From assembly GCA_024276675.1 (NCBI GenBank), contig JAJRWT010000027.1, positions 124,001-188,000 of the forward strand: a stretch of DNA of 64,000 bases. The letters run 5' to 3'. The position numbers were made by a program, and so were the translations under genes. The DNA comes from Myxococcota bacterium. GTDB lineage: Bacteria; Myxococcota_A; UBA796; JAFGLY01. Positions 29,015 to 38,415 of this stretch are shown in pieces. The notes under the pieces are model-generated. The model was not told the DNA's origin. It searched no databases and saw only the letters and a list, made by a program, of their open reading frames with translations. The number at the start of each line of letters is the position of its first letter. The first letter of the stretch is position 1.

Positions 29015-30394
29015 ATGAGCACCATGCCCGAAAGCGGACCAGCCATCTCCACCCACTTCCAGACACGTGAACCATCGGCCATCAGGTTGGCCCAGATCGA
29101 ATTCATGAAGCGAAGCGATGGTGTTGACGCGGTGAACGTGGCCATCGGCAATGTAAGCCTGCCCATGCATCCCGCGATGCAAGAGCGTCTCCGCAGTCTC
29201 GGCGAAACCCCAAGCCCGTTTTCCGAAGGGGTAGTGAAGTATTCAGCTACCGTCGGTCTGAACGAATGCCGAGCAGCATTCTTGAACATCATCGCTTCCA
29301 GCGGGTTTCCCACAAGCGGCTTGCAGGTCCAGATAACCGATGGCGGTTCCGCTGCCATGGAATTGCTCATCGTCGGACTCTGTGGCGAGCCCGGTTCAGG
29401 TGACCGTCCTCTGCTGCTCATCGACGCTGCATACACAAACTACATGTCGCTCGCGGCCAGAACAGGGCGATCCACCATCAGCGTCCGGCGCACTCTCGGA
29501 AGAGATGGACGCTTCAGCCTGCCTGACCTGGAAAATATCGAGAAGGTCATCCGAATCCACCGACCAGGCGCCCTCGTGGTGATACCCTACGACAACCCGA
29601 CCGGGCATTTCTACGATGACGAGTCGATGGCCATGCTGGCCAGGCTATGCGTCAAGTACAACACCTGGTTGGTAAGCGACGAAGCCTACCGCGAACTCTA
29701 CTACCTGGACGCGCCTGCCTCCAGTATATGGGGTATAAGCGAGTCCAGGGTGCCGGGGATCACTGGACGCCGAGTCAGCATAGAAACTGCCTCGAAAGTG
29801 TGGAATGCCTGCGGCCTGCGAATAGGGGCCCTGGTCACTGACAACCGGACGCTCCACGCCAGGGCCGTGGCCGAGGCGACAGCCAACCTTTGTCCCAATG
29901 TCATCGGCCAACACATTTTCGGCGTTCTGGCCCACCAGTCGCACGGCGCGCTGGGCCGTTGGTACGCACAACAACGGGCCTACTACAGCGAAATGCTGCA
30001 TGCGGTGTCCAGCGAGCTTCGAGAACGTATACCAGGTCTCATCGTCTCCAGCCCCGACGCAGCGATCTACTCGGTCATCGACGTACGCGAGTTGGTTCCC
30101 AGCGATTTCGACTCCTCCGATTTTGTCATGTACTGCGCCAGAGAAGGCTCTGTGACCATCCAGGGCAAAGCCTACACGCTCCTGGTGAGCCCCATGGCCG
30201 GGTTCTACCGCGGCCTTCCGGGCCAACCCAACCCGGGCGGAAGCCAGATGCGCATCGCGTACGTCGAGCCACCCCAACGCATGCGCCTGGTTCCCCTATT
30301 GCTTGACAGGCTCCTGGCTTCATACCTGGATGCCCGCCAGAGACGGCATGTACGCCAGGGCAGGGTCAATACGAACACAACCATCACCAGTTGA
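29015..30394 (+). CDS. class I/II PLP-dependent aminotransferase
   Basis: 459 residues, AGGAG seven bases before ATG 29015. Fold-type I markers: VKYSATVGLNECR, DNPTGHFYDD, VSDEAYRELYY and the PLP lysine in ETASKVWNACGLRIG. It resembles aspartate/aromatic aminotransferases, with a longer C-terminus that contains FYRGLPGQPNPGGSQMRIAYV. Amino donor and acceptor are unclear. Its final 11 bp overlap the end of the convergent nadB. Confidence 0.85.
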   Translation: MSTMPESGPAISTHFQTREPSAIRLAQIEFMKRSDGVDAVNVAIGNVSLPMHPAMQERLRSLGETPSPFSEGVVKYSATVGLNECRAAFLNIIASSGFPTSGLQVQITDGGSAAMELLIVGLCGEPGSGDRPLLLIDAAYTNYMSLAARTGRSTISVRRTLGRDGRFSLPDLENIEKVIRIHRPGALVVIPYDNPTGHFYDDESMAMLARLCVKYNTWLVSDEAYRELYYLDAPASSIWGISESRVPGITGRRVSIETASKVWNACGLRIGALVTDNRTLHARAVAEATANLCPNVIGQHIFGVLAHQSHGALGRWYAQQRAYYSEMLHAVSSELRERIPGLIVSSPDAAIYSVIDVRELVPSDFDSSDFVMYCAREGSVTIQGKAYTLLVSPMAGFYRGLPGQPNPGGSQMRIAYVEPPQRMRLVPLLLDRLLASYLDARQRRHVRQGRVNTNTTITS

Positions 30395-31991
30395 AGTCAC
30401 GCTCCAGGACGGTGGGCTTCAGGAAACGGGGATCGGATTCGGGAAAATCCAGGGTGTAGTGAAGACCACGGCTCTCCTGGCGGCGAAGAGCGCTCTCCAC
30501 GATGAGGCCGGCCACTGTGGCCAGATTGCGCAGCTCCAACAGGTCACCACTCAGCTTGAAGTCCCAGTAGTAGTGCCGTATTTCTTCCTTGACCACGTTG
30601 ACTCTCCGGCGAGCCCGCTTGAGCCTCCTGGTGGAGCGCACCAAGCCCACGTAGTTCCACATGAAGCGCCGGATTTCGTCCCAATTCTGGGTGATCACCA
30701 CCTGTTCATCGCTATCGGTTGCGTTTCCATGGTCCCAGGGCGGCAGATGTTCAGCGAAGGAGATAGCCCCCAACCTGGCCTTGCTGGTTTCAGCAGCTCT
30801 GTGGGCATAGACCAGGATCTCCAGCAAGGAATTGCTGGCCAGTCGATTGGCGCCGTGAAGTCCCGTACATGCGGATTCGCCCACGACGAACAGGTTGCGA
30901 ATGCTGCTCTCGCCGTGCTGGTCGACATCCACTCCACCACACAGGTAGTGAGCCGCCGGAACCACAGGGATAGGAGTCGTGGAAACGTCGATACCCAACT
31001 CCCTGCACCGTGTGAAGACCGTGGGAAAACGCTGGCTCAGGAAGTCCTTGCTCTTGTGGGTCATGTCCAGGTAGACGCATTCGGCCCCGGTCCGCTTGAG
31101 CTCGGTATCTATGGCCCTTGCCACGGTGTCTCTGGGTGCCAGGTCACGCCTTTCGTCGTAGCGATTCATGAAAGGCGTACCGTCTGCCAGCCGCAGAACT
31201 CCTCCTTCCCCCCGCATGGCCTCGGTTACCAGGAAGTTCTTGGCCAATGGGTGGTACAGGCATGTCGGGTGGAACTGGATGAACTCCATGTTGGCCACAC
31301 GAGCCCCCGCCCGCCATGCCATGGCGAGCCCGTCTCCCGAGGCAATGTCAGGATTGGAGGTACACAGGTAGACCTTGCCGATACCACCTGTACACAGCAA
31401 GACGACCCGAGCCGAAATGACGTTGATGGAGCCGCTATCCAGATCCATGCAGTACACGCCTTTTGCCGTTGAGAAGAATGGAGGTAGCTGGCCTTTCCGC
31501 CGGGCCAACCACGAATCCGTTATCAGATCCACGGCCATATGCCGCTCCCTGATCTGAATGTTGGGATTTGCGCGCACCTTTTCAAGTAAAGCACGAACGA
31601 ACTCGGCTCCGGTGTGGTCCTGTGCATGCAGCACCCTTCGACGCGAATGCCCGCCTTCACGGCCCAGATCGTAATCGCCTGCGGTATTCCTGCTGAAGCT
31701 CACACCGTATTCGATGGCTTCTTCCACCCTTCTGGGACCCTCACGAACAACGGCTTCGACAACTTCCCGGCGACACAGTCCCGCTCCAGTCTGGAGAGTA
31801 TCTGCGATGTGCTCCTCTGCCGAGTCAGACTTGTCCCAGACCGCGGCTATACCCCCCTGGGCATAGCGGGTGTTGCTTTCATCGGCCCATGTCTTTGTCA
31901 GCATGATGACCGTGGCAGTATCGGCCACTTTCAGGGCAAAAGCCAGGCCAGCCAATCCCGTACCGATGATCAAATAATCGATCTTTTCCAT
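30384..31991 (-). CDS. nadB: L-aspartate oxidase
   Basis: 535 residues from ATG 31991 with GAGGAACGG before it (the frame extends to 32048). NadB is the flavoenzyme that makes iminoaspartate, the first step to NAD. DYLIIGTGLAGLAFALKVAD binds FAD; SNTRYAQGGIAAVW and GREGGHSRRRVLHAQDHTG are family hallmarks; CGGVDVDQHGES and GLHGANRLASNSLLE complete the pattern. nadA and nadC are not in the window. It follows the KptA-NUDIX gene by 60 bp on the same strand, and both proteins touch NAD chemistry. Confidence 0.95.
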   Translation of the reverse strand: MEKIDYLIIGTGLAGLAFALKVADTATVIMLTKTWADESNTRYAQGGIAAVWDKSDSAEEHIADTLQTGAGLCRREVVEAVVREGPRRVEEAIEYGVSFSRNTAGDYDLGREGGHSRRRVLHAQDHTGAEFVRALLEKVRANPNIQIRERHMAVDLITDSWLARRKGQLPPFFSTAKGVYCMDLDSGSINVISARVVLLCTGGIGKVYLCTSNPDIASGDGLAMAWRAGARVANMEFIQFHPTCLYHPLAKNFLVTEAMRGEGGVLRLADGTPFMNRYDERRDLAPRDTVARAIDTELKRTGAECVYLDMTHKSKDFLSQRFPTVFTRCRELGIDVSTTPIPVVPAAHYLCGGVDVDQHGESSIRNLFVVGESACTGLHGANRLASNSLLEILVYAHRAAETSKARLGAISFAEHLPPWDHGNATDSDEQVVITQNWDEIRRFMWNYVGLVRSTRRLKRARRRVNVVKEEIRHYYWDFKLSGDLLELRNLATVAGLIVESALRRQESRGLHYTLDFPESDPRFLKPTVLERDFNW

Positions 31992-32051
31992 CCGTTCCTC
32001 ACAGCCCCCCTGACAACAACCCCATCGGATCGCCCAAGGAAACACCAATGG

Positions 32052-33161
32052 CTATGTTGATCGCGCCTTGTCGCAAGACTTCCACTGGTCGCTGCCCAAC
32101 CACTTCTTCAATCGACGAACGGGCCGATGCAGACTTGCATGCGTTACCACTTTCACGGCGTCTTCTGGCAGAAAGAAGGCCACATCCACAATACCTTCCC
32201 TGCTGGCCGGTGAAAACCTACCTGGATGGTCCGTTGGTACCAAAACGAAAAGATAGAGTACCTTCAACCGCGGGTTTCCAGAGGGTGTGGTAAAACCATA
32301 GTGGCTGACCCCCAGATCGGCCACCACTTTCACCGGCACTTGGAGGCCCATCTCTTCCCTTGTCTCGCGGATGGCGGTATCTGCAGGAGATTCCCCAATC
32401 TCCATCTTTCCCTTGGCCACTTCCCACGTAATTCCGCTGCGCCTTCGCACTCTGATGAGCGCTACCCTTGGAATACCGTCGGAACCGCGGTCCACCAGAA
32501 AACCACCAGCCGAAGCCTGTATCCCAAAGCCCTCACGTAGGTTGAGAATAAAGTAGATGGGAAGACGCGCCACAGTGTAGATGCCCTTTTTCGATCTTTG
32601 GAATCGCAGCCCCGCACGCCGCGCCCTGCTGGCGTCAACGTAGAAGACCCGGGGCAAAGGGCGGCTTTGCCTGTGGGCCTCGAGCCAGGCCTGATGTTCG
32701 CTGACATGAAGCCGCAGACCTGCCCCGTCCGACAATTCCAGTACGGACCGCTGCAGCGCCAGCTCCGCCATGTCCTGATTGCCGGAGAGGTAGAGGATGT
32801 CCGGTACACGTTCGCCTCTGAATGCTCGAGGGCTCCCGCGGGGACAAGCCCTGATATGCCCGCGACGCACCTGAAAGCTCCCCCGCGGATCCCTGGTTGC
32901 GATGCGCAGCAGCTCTCCGGAACTGATCCTTCGCCTGGTCAATCTGACGACAGCTCTGGTAACAGCCTCGATTTCGCACCAGCCATCGGAGTCCGGGTCC
33001 AGGTGGCCGACGTCGGGGCGATGCCGCAGCAGGAAAGCCAGGGTTTTGTATATCTTTAGTCGGTCTACTTCCACCCGTGGACTCTGTCGGTTGAGGTTCT
33101 GTCTCTGTTTCACAGCCGAGGCGCAAGGTGTCAAGGAGCAAAGACGGGATGCGCAGATCAC
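32052..33161 (-). CDS. fusion of KptA/Tpt1-like domain and NUDIX hydrolase
   Basis: Up to 369 residues. Residues about 35-207 resemble RNA 2'-phosphotransferase KptA/Tpt1: LAFLLRHRPD, DSDGWCEIEAV, GHIRACPRGS, VFYVDASRARRAGLRFQRS. The catalytic Arg-His pair is kept, but the HGT motif reads LSG (in VPDILYLSGNQ). Residues 213-350 are a NUDIX domain with a perfect box at 251-273 (G-x5-E-x7-REUxEExGU, ending RETREEMGL). KptA enzymes use NAD and release ADP-ribose 1'',2''-cyclic phosphate; NUDIX enzymes often cleave ADP-ribose compounds. The start is uncertain: GTG 33161, 33113 or 33077, none with a good ribosome site. Confidence 0.75.
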   Translation of the reverse strand: MICASRLCSLTPCASAVKQRQNLNRQSPRVEVDRLKIYKTLAFLLRHRPDVGHLDPDSDGWCEIEAVTRAVVRLTRRRISSGELLRIATRDPRGSFQVRRGHIRACPRGSPRAFRGERVPDILYLSGNQDMAELALQRSVLELSDGAGLRLHVSEHQAWLEAHRQSRPLPRVFYVDASRARRAGLRFQRSKKGIYTVARLPIYFILNLREGFGIQASAGGFLVDRGSDGIPRVALIRVRRRSGITWEVAKGKMEIGESPADTAIRETREEMGLQVPVKVVADLGVSHYGFTTPSGNPRLKVLYLFVLVPTDHPGRFSPASREGIVDVAFFLPEDAVKVVTHASLHRPVRRLKKWLGSDQWKSCDKARST

Positions 33162-33230
33162 GAGGTTGATTCAAAAAGAGATCCACTGCCGGTTTCCACC
33201 GTGAAAGGAGCTGGATCTCCCGGATTGTAG

Positions 33231-34130
33231 CTACCCGGCGCCCGGCGCTTCCGGGCACTTCTGGGCCAGGTGGATGATCCAGACAGGAGCGAGCCACCAC
33301 AACTGTGATGCGGCCAGAACAACCAACAACGGTGTGCCTCCCCAGGCCACCCCCATGAACACCATGGCAAACAGGCTGACTCCCCAGAGGATGAAGGCCA
33401 CAGCCACGGCGGAAGCCTGGGCCACCCACCCAAGGCCCAGAACTCCGGCGTCCGCTCTCCTGGCCCTCCCCTTCTGCCAGGCGCTCATGGCCTGTACCCT
33501 GTAGACGAGCCTTGCCCCTGCCAACAAGCACATGGATGCCACGAGGCCGGTCACGAGCGCGAGCCATCGAAACCTGAACTCCTGAGCATACACGCCTACC
33601 CACAGCCACATTGCCAGCCAACAAACCACCACAGCGGGCATTATGCCTCCAAAGGTGGCTTGCCACCAACGAACCGCAAAAGGTGGCGTACAACCACCCG
33701 GCAAGGCTCCCTCGTAGCGTCGCCTTACATCTGCCTCGCCAATGCTGTACTCGATGTGATGGGGCAGGAACTCCAAGACGACCATGTGCGTCGAAGGAAC
33801 ACCCTCGGGCAACCAATGCTGGAGTTCCATTCGGCGCGGATGCGCGTGCACCGCTCCGGTGAAGACGGCCCTGCCCCTCATGTTCAGTTGCCAGCCCTTT
33901 CCGGCGTCGGAGGCCGTTATCGATACTCTTGGGTTGTTGTAGAGATTCTTCAGGATCGGTGATGAAGGACTCGCGAAACAGATCAGGATGTCGTCGAAAG
34001 GGGCCACCGCCAGGGACGCTCCTGTTTCCCGCCCTCTGGGTCCGGAGACGAATTGTACCCTTCCGAGAATGGCAAGAGCCCGCGTAATCTCGTCTGGAAT
34101 GAATACATCCCGGCGGCCACGACCATTCAT
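33231..34130 (-). CDS. flavin split-barrel (PNPOx-like) domain fused to membrane helices
   Basis: 299 residues. The first 150 look like a pyridoxamine-phosphate-oxidase-type split barrel: DEITRALAILGRVQFVSG, ASLAVAPFDDILICFASP, LYNNPRVSITASD and GRAVFTGAV. Then about four to five hydrophobic helices follow (from WWQATFGGIMPAVVVCWLAM to the C-terminal WWLAPVWIIHLAQ). This domain order is unusual. A membrane-tethered flavin or heme-binding sensor or reductase is possible; nothing proves either. It lies 45 bp after ileS. GTG 34136 is an alternative start. Confidence 0.65.
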   Translation of the reverse strand: MNGRGRRDVFIPDEITRALAILGRVQFVSGPRGRETGASLAVAPFDDILICFASPSSPILKNLYNNPRVSITASDAGKGWQLNMRGRAVFTGAVHAHPRRMELQHWLPEGVPSTHMVVLEFLPHHIEYSIGEADVRRRYEGALPGGCTPPFAVRWWQATFGGIMPAVVVCWLAMWLWVGVYAQEFRFRWLALVTGLVASMCLLAGARLVYRVQAMSAWQKGRARRADAGVLGLGWVAQASAVAVAFILWGVSLFAMVFMGVAWGGTPLLVVLAASQLWWLAPVWIIHLAQKCPEAPGAG

Positions 34131-34175
34131 GGGCACTCATCCGAAGAGGCCGACAGCATCCCCATCGGGGAAATA

Positions 34176-37100
34176 TCAACCAATACGCTGAATCGACAAC
34201 AGGAGCTCTCGGTCATCTGCCTTCACCTCGTGCACCTGCCCCGTGGGCTCGCCTATTTCCAGGGCCAGGGTCTCGCCGGCGACGTATTCACGAAAACGTT
34301 TCACGGCTGACACCATGGCTTCATCGCCTCCGACTCCAAGACGGATTCGATCAGTGTAGCCCAGTTCCAGCTTCTTTCGGAGGTTTTGAACGCGATTGAC
34401 CACTTCACGAGCCATGCCTTCCTCCAGGAGATCCTGGTCCAACCGAGAATGGAGCGCCACCACGGCAACAGGTGAACCGGCGGCCTGGAAGTCTTCCCGG
34501 GGCACCAGCTCGACGATGACGTCTGCTTCTCCCAGAACCACCTTGCCACCGGGAAGTTCCAGTGGAAGGCCGCCAGACATTACTCGTCTTCGTATCCGTT
34601 CACCGGGGATCCTGGCCATGGCCCTGGCGCAGGCCTTCATGTCTTTGCCCAGGCGCTTTCCAAGAACACGGTAGTTGGGCTTGACCTTGAAAGAAACGAA
34701 TTCTTCGACCTTGCGGGCAAAACGTACCTGGCGAACGTTGAGTTCCGCCTCCAACAAAGGAACCAGGGGGCGAATGCTCTCGACAAGCTCCGGATTGGCC
34801 AGCACCACCTCAGCGGCAGCCAAGGGCTGCCTGACCCTGACCTTTACCTGGGCCCGCGCCGCCAGGCCAAGACGAGCCAGCTCGCGGACAAGCGCCATGC
34901 CAGCCGCCAGTTCCGGGTCCAGGAGGCTCGTGTCCGGTTCCGGATAGGCACAAAGGTGTACGCTCTCTGGAAGCTCCACATCCGTCGAACCTCGCCCTTC
35001 CTTGAGGCCCTGGTACATGGCTTCGGCGGTGAACGGCACGAAAGGTGCGATGAGCAGGGTCAACTCATGTAGCACGTGGTGGAGGGTCTGGAGAGCATCA
35101 TCCAGATCCTGCCCCTCGCCCCAGAAACGAACACGAGATCTCCGCACGTACCAGTTGGAGAGAGACTCGATGAATCCCTGAATCGCTCGGGCAGCTTCGT
35201 AGAGATGGTACTGGTCCATCTGGGATATCACGGTTTGCTGCAGCACGGTCAGTTCGTGCAGAATCCACCTGTCAAGAAGACCGCGTTCCCCGGCCGGACG
35301 CCCTGAACGCGATCCCGGCCGGAAATCAGCAATATTGGCATATATGGCAAAGAACTGGTAGACATTGCGGAGCCGCAGCAGGAACTCTCGCTGCCCTTCA
35401 CGGATGGCTCGCAACGACAACCTGGTATTGGTCCACGGCGGGCTGGCCGAGTAGAAAAGCCAACGAAACGCGTCGGCTCCCGGTGGGTCGAAGGGAGCAT
35501 GAATCCACACATGCCCATTCAAACCCATCCGCTCCATGTCGCCGGGGTTCAGATGGACTGTCTCCTTTTCGGAGATCTTGTCCTTCAGCACCATGAAAGA
35601 GTGTTTTTCGCCATTCTCGGTGGAAGAGAGTCGGATCTGCCCCCCCGGAGCCAGGTCGAGGCTGCGAACCTGTGCTTGCATCATGCCCAGGGTTCCAGGT
35701 TCCAGTTTGGGATTGGAGCGAACGAAGAACCTGGTGCGACCGCGGATGATCAGTTCAGGTGGAACATAGTTACCCCTGGACTTCGATTCCTTTCGCCCCT
35801 CCGCATCGCAGACATGCCCCAGCACAACGCAGTTCCGATAGGAATGGGGGTAGGTGGGTTCGAGATCGTAGCGGGAGCAGGTTTCTTCATCGAAGAGCAG
35901 TGTGCTGATCATCAACAGGGCGTAGAACCATCCACGGGTCTGGTCAACGGCTTCGGAGATGAAATCAGCGGGGAAGGAAGCCTTGAACGTTTCGTGGTTC
36001 TTGTGCGGCCAGCCCCATTGTGCAAAGGGCATGCATCCGGCGTCGAACCAGCAATCAATGACTTCGGGAACGCGATGCATCTCGCTGCCACAATGACGAC
36101 AGGGCAAGACCACTTTGTCGATCCAGGGGCGGTGCAGCCTTAGGTTTGGCTCCACATCGCGGTTGAGAGATCCCGGGCTCATGGACTCGATCTCGATGGC
36201 AGATGATGGAGCCACCTTGTGACCACAGTTCTGGCAAACCCATATGTTCAAGGGGGTGCCCCAGAAACGCTCCCGGGAAAGCGCCCAGTCCACGTTGTTT
36301 CTCAGGAAATCGCCAAAACGCCCGTCCTTGATGTGTTTAGGCAACCAGTTGACAGCGGCGTTGTTCCTGAGAACTTCGGTATTCTTGGCGGTTGTTCGAA
36401 TGAACCAGGCAGGCCGAGCATACTGGATCAGTGGATCCTTGTCGGAACGCCAACAGAATGGATATTCATGCTTGAGCCTTTCTTCCTTCCAGAGGAGTCC
36501 TCTCTTGCGCAGATCCCTGACGATCTCTTTGTCGGTGTCCTTGCAGAACTTGCCTTCAAGAAAACCAGTGCCTTCGACAAAACGCCCGTCGGGTCCCACC
36601 AGGCACAGTATCCCCAGGCCGGCTTGCCTGGCTGCCAGGAAGTCGTCCTCACCAAAGGCCGGAGCCTGGTGCACGATCCCCGTGCCGGTATCCAGGGTTA
36701 CGAAATCGGCGGCAATGACCAGGAATGATTCGCCCTCCTCGGGGGCAGCGAAGGAATAGACAGGCTGGTATCGCATGCCCACCAGCTTGCTGCCTGGAAC
36801 GATCTTCAGCACCTCCCCCCCAAGGGAACCTGCCAGGTGCTCCGCGATGATCAATGTCTCGTCGCCAACCTTGACCCAGGCATAGTGAGCGTCGCGCCTG
36901 ACTGCGAGCGCAACGTTGCTGGGAAGAGTCCATGGGGTTGTGGTCCAGGCCAGGAAATAGGTCCTTTCCCGCCCCCGAACCTGGAAACGGACGGTCACGG
37001 ATGGATCCTCCACCGTCTTGTATCCCAGGCCAACTTCGCCGGCCGACAGGGCGGTCTGCCCCTGCGGCCACCACCACACCACCTTGAGCCCCTGGTACAG

Positions 37101-37604
37101 CAATCCCTTCCGAAAGAGTTCCGAGAGCGCCCACCACACCGATTCCAAGTAATACTCGTGGAAAGTTGCGTAGGCATCTCGGATGTCCAGCCAGAAGCCG
37201 ATCTGCTCTGTCAATCTCTCCCATTCGTTCACATACGAGAATACGGAACGCATGCATGCCTTGTTGAAACGTTCCAGGCCAAACTCCAGGATCTCGTGGG
37301 GACCGGGCAGGTTGATCTGCTTCTGTACCTCCACCTCCACGGGCAATCCGTGCGTGTCCCAGCCTCCTTTCCGAGGCACGTGGTAGCCTCGCATGGTCTT
37401 GTAGCGTGGGATCAAATCCTTGATGGCCCTTGTGAGGACATGTCCGTTGTGGGGCGTGCCGTTGGCGGTGGGAGGTCCCTCGTAGAAAGTGAACCCTGGC
37501 TTGTTCCTGGTTTTTTCCAGGCTTTTCCGGAAGATCTCTTTTCCCTTCCAGAACGACAGGACTTCTTCTTCCAGATGGACGGTGGACGACAGTTGGGGAA
37601 ACAT
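34176..37604 (-). CDS. ileS: isoleucyl-tRNA synthetase with an internal insertion
   Basis: 1142 residues from ATG 37604 (the frame extends to 37658). HIGH-type motif: PPTANGTPHNGHVLTRAIKD; GGWDTHGLPVEVEV and FWGTPLNIWVC follow. The KMSKS loop reads KESKS in GRKESKSRGNYVPPE (about residue 604). About 85 extra residues (618-703) follow before GADAFRWLFYSASPPW resumes the canonical sequence; the insert contains GGQIRLSS and VHLNPGDMERMGLNGHVWI and looks like a small beta domain. HNGH rather than HxGH with Ile-type residues, and VPRKGGWDTHGLPVE, fit the IleS2-like class that tolerates mupirocin in other bacteria. Confidence 0.95.
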   Translation of the reverse strand: MFPQLSSTVHLEEEVLSFWKGKEIFRKSLEKTRNKPGFTFYEGPPTANGTPHNGHVLTRAIKDLIPRYKTMRGYHVPRKGGWDTHGLPVEVEVQKQINLPGPHEILEFGLERFNKACMRSVFSYVNEWERLTEQIGFWLDIRDAYATFHEYYLESVWWALSELFRKGLLYQGLKVVWWWPQGQTALSAGEVGLGYKTVEDPSVTVRFQVRGRERTYFLAWTTTPWTLPSNVALAVRRDAHYAWVKVGDETLIIAEHLAGSLGGEVLKIVPGSKLVGMRYQPVYSFAAPEEGESFLVIAADFVTLDTGTGIVHQAPAFGEDDFLAARQAGLGILCLVGPDGRFVEGTGFLEGKFCKDTDKEIVRDLRKRGLLWKEERLKHEYPFCWRSDKDPLIQYARPAWFIRTTAKNTEVLRNNAAVNWLPKHIKDGRFGDFLRNNVDWALSRERFWGTPLNIWVCQNCGHKVAPSSAIEIESMSPGSLNRDVEPNLRLHRPWIDKVVLPCRHCGSEMHRVPEVIDCWFDAGCMPFAQWGWPHKNHETFKASFPADFISEAVDQTRGWFYALLMISTLLFDEETCSRYDLEPTYPHSYRNCVVLGHVCDAEGRKESKSRGNYVPPELIIRGRTRFFVRSNPKLEPGTLGMMQAQVRSLDLAPGGQIRLSSTENGEKHSFMVLKDKISEKETVHLNPGDMERMGLNGHVWIHAPFDPPGADAFRWLFYSASPPWTNTRLSLRAIREGQREFLLRLRNVYQFFAIYANIADFRPGSRSGRPAGERGLLDRWILHELTVLQQTVISQMDQYHLYEAARAIQGFIESLSNWYVRRSRVRFWGEGQDLDDALQTLHHVLHELTLLIAPFVPFTAEAMYQGLKEGRGSTDVELPESVHLCAYPEPDTSLLDPELAAGMALVRELARLGLAARAQVKVRVRQPLAAAEVVLANPELVESIRPLVPLLEAELNVRQVRFARKVEEFVSFKVKPNYRVLGKRLGKDMKACARAMARIPGERIRRRVMSGGLPLELPGGKVVLGEADVIVELVPREDFQAAGSPVAVVALHSRLDQDLLEEGMAREVVNRVQNLRKKLELGYTDRIRLGVGGDEAMVSAVKRFREYVAGETLALEIGEPTGQVHEVKADDRELLLSIQRIG

Positions 37605-37716
37605 GGTCTGTTCTGCTCTTGTCCGTGGGTTGAAACAGCGGCAGCACCTATATTCCATCCTGACACCGATTCAAGCTCACACGCGGAAAGTGCCCCTGTG
37701 GCGGCACAACAGCAGG

Positions 37717-38415
37717 TCAAAGCGCTTCACCGTGCACAACCGCCAGGGCGTCCAGATCGAAACCGCCACTGGGTTCGGAGTAACTGTTCTCACCGCTGTC
37801 ACGAATTCTGACATAAACAGCCCTGGCGATGCCCAGATCGGCCAGATCGAAGGCGTCTCCGCCAGCCTCGTCGGGATCGGTGGGATCCAGTTCGTTCTGG
37901 GAGGAGGCGTAGACAGGTTCCACTCCGGCACAACCTGGATATTCGCCTTCGGCGTCCAGGGGATCACATGGCCACTCGTGCCAGTTTTGGCCGTCCTCAC
38001 TCACAGCCACGTAGCCGGTCTCCACCCATCCCACGAAGGGATTTTCGAATATAAGCAGGTCAGGACCTTCCTCGTCCACCAGTCCAAAGTCTTCCAGGGC
38101 CAGCACTATGCTGCCCTGGCGGCCCAGGGAGAGGACGTCGGTGGAACCGGAAGCATTACCGGCGCCCTCGGGAGCCCCCAGGACCACGTCCGGTATCGAA
38201 TCCTGGCCATATCCAGCTCCTTCTCCGGGCGAATATTCCACCAGACGGTCAGCGAAGGGATCTCCGCCGGCACTTTCAAGCTGATCGGTGTCGGGAGAAG
38301 ACGTGTCCTGAAATGAGGACGGGCTGTCGGTCTGGTCAAGGCCCAGTGATTCCATTCCTGGCGCTGTGCATGATGGACCAATCGAGATCAACATGGAAAA
38401 GATCAGGGATTGCAT
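37717..38415 (-). CDS. secreted cell-surface protein (second gene of the cobalamin-riboswitch unit)
   Basis: 232 residues with a signal peptide ending at GPSC (imperfect lipobox) and a Ser/Thr/Asp-rich linker. The domain has LGRQGSIVLALEDF, GPDLLIFENPFVGWVETGYVAVSEDG, EYPGCAGVEPVYASS and GGDAFDLADLGIARAVYVRIRD. I recognise this as a family of surface proteins seen in Bacteroidota and deltaproteobacteria, in some cases near B12-uptake genes; that association is from memory. The start overlaps the end of the beta-propeller gene by 13 bp, so both share the riboswitch-controlled message. Confidence 0.75.
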   Translation of the reverse strand: MQSLIFSMLISIGPSCTAPGMESLGLDQTDSPSSFQDTSSPDTDQLESAGGDPFADRLVEYSPGEGAGYGQDSIPDVVLGAPEGAGNASGSTDVLSLGRQGSIVLALEDFGLVDEEGPDLLIFENPFVGWVETGYVAVSEDGQNWHEWPCDPLDAEGEYPGCAGVEPVYASSQNELDPTDPDEAGGDAFDLADLGIARAVYVRIRDSGENSYSEPSGGFDLDALAVVHGEAL

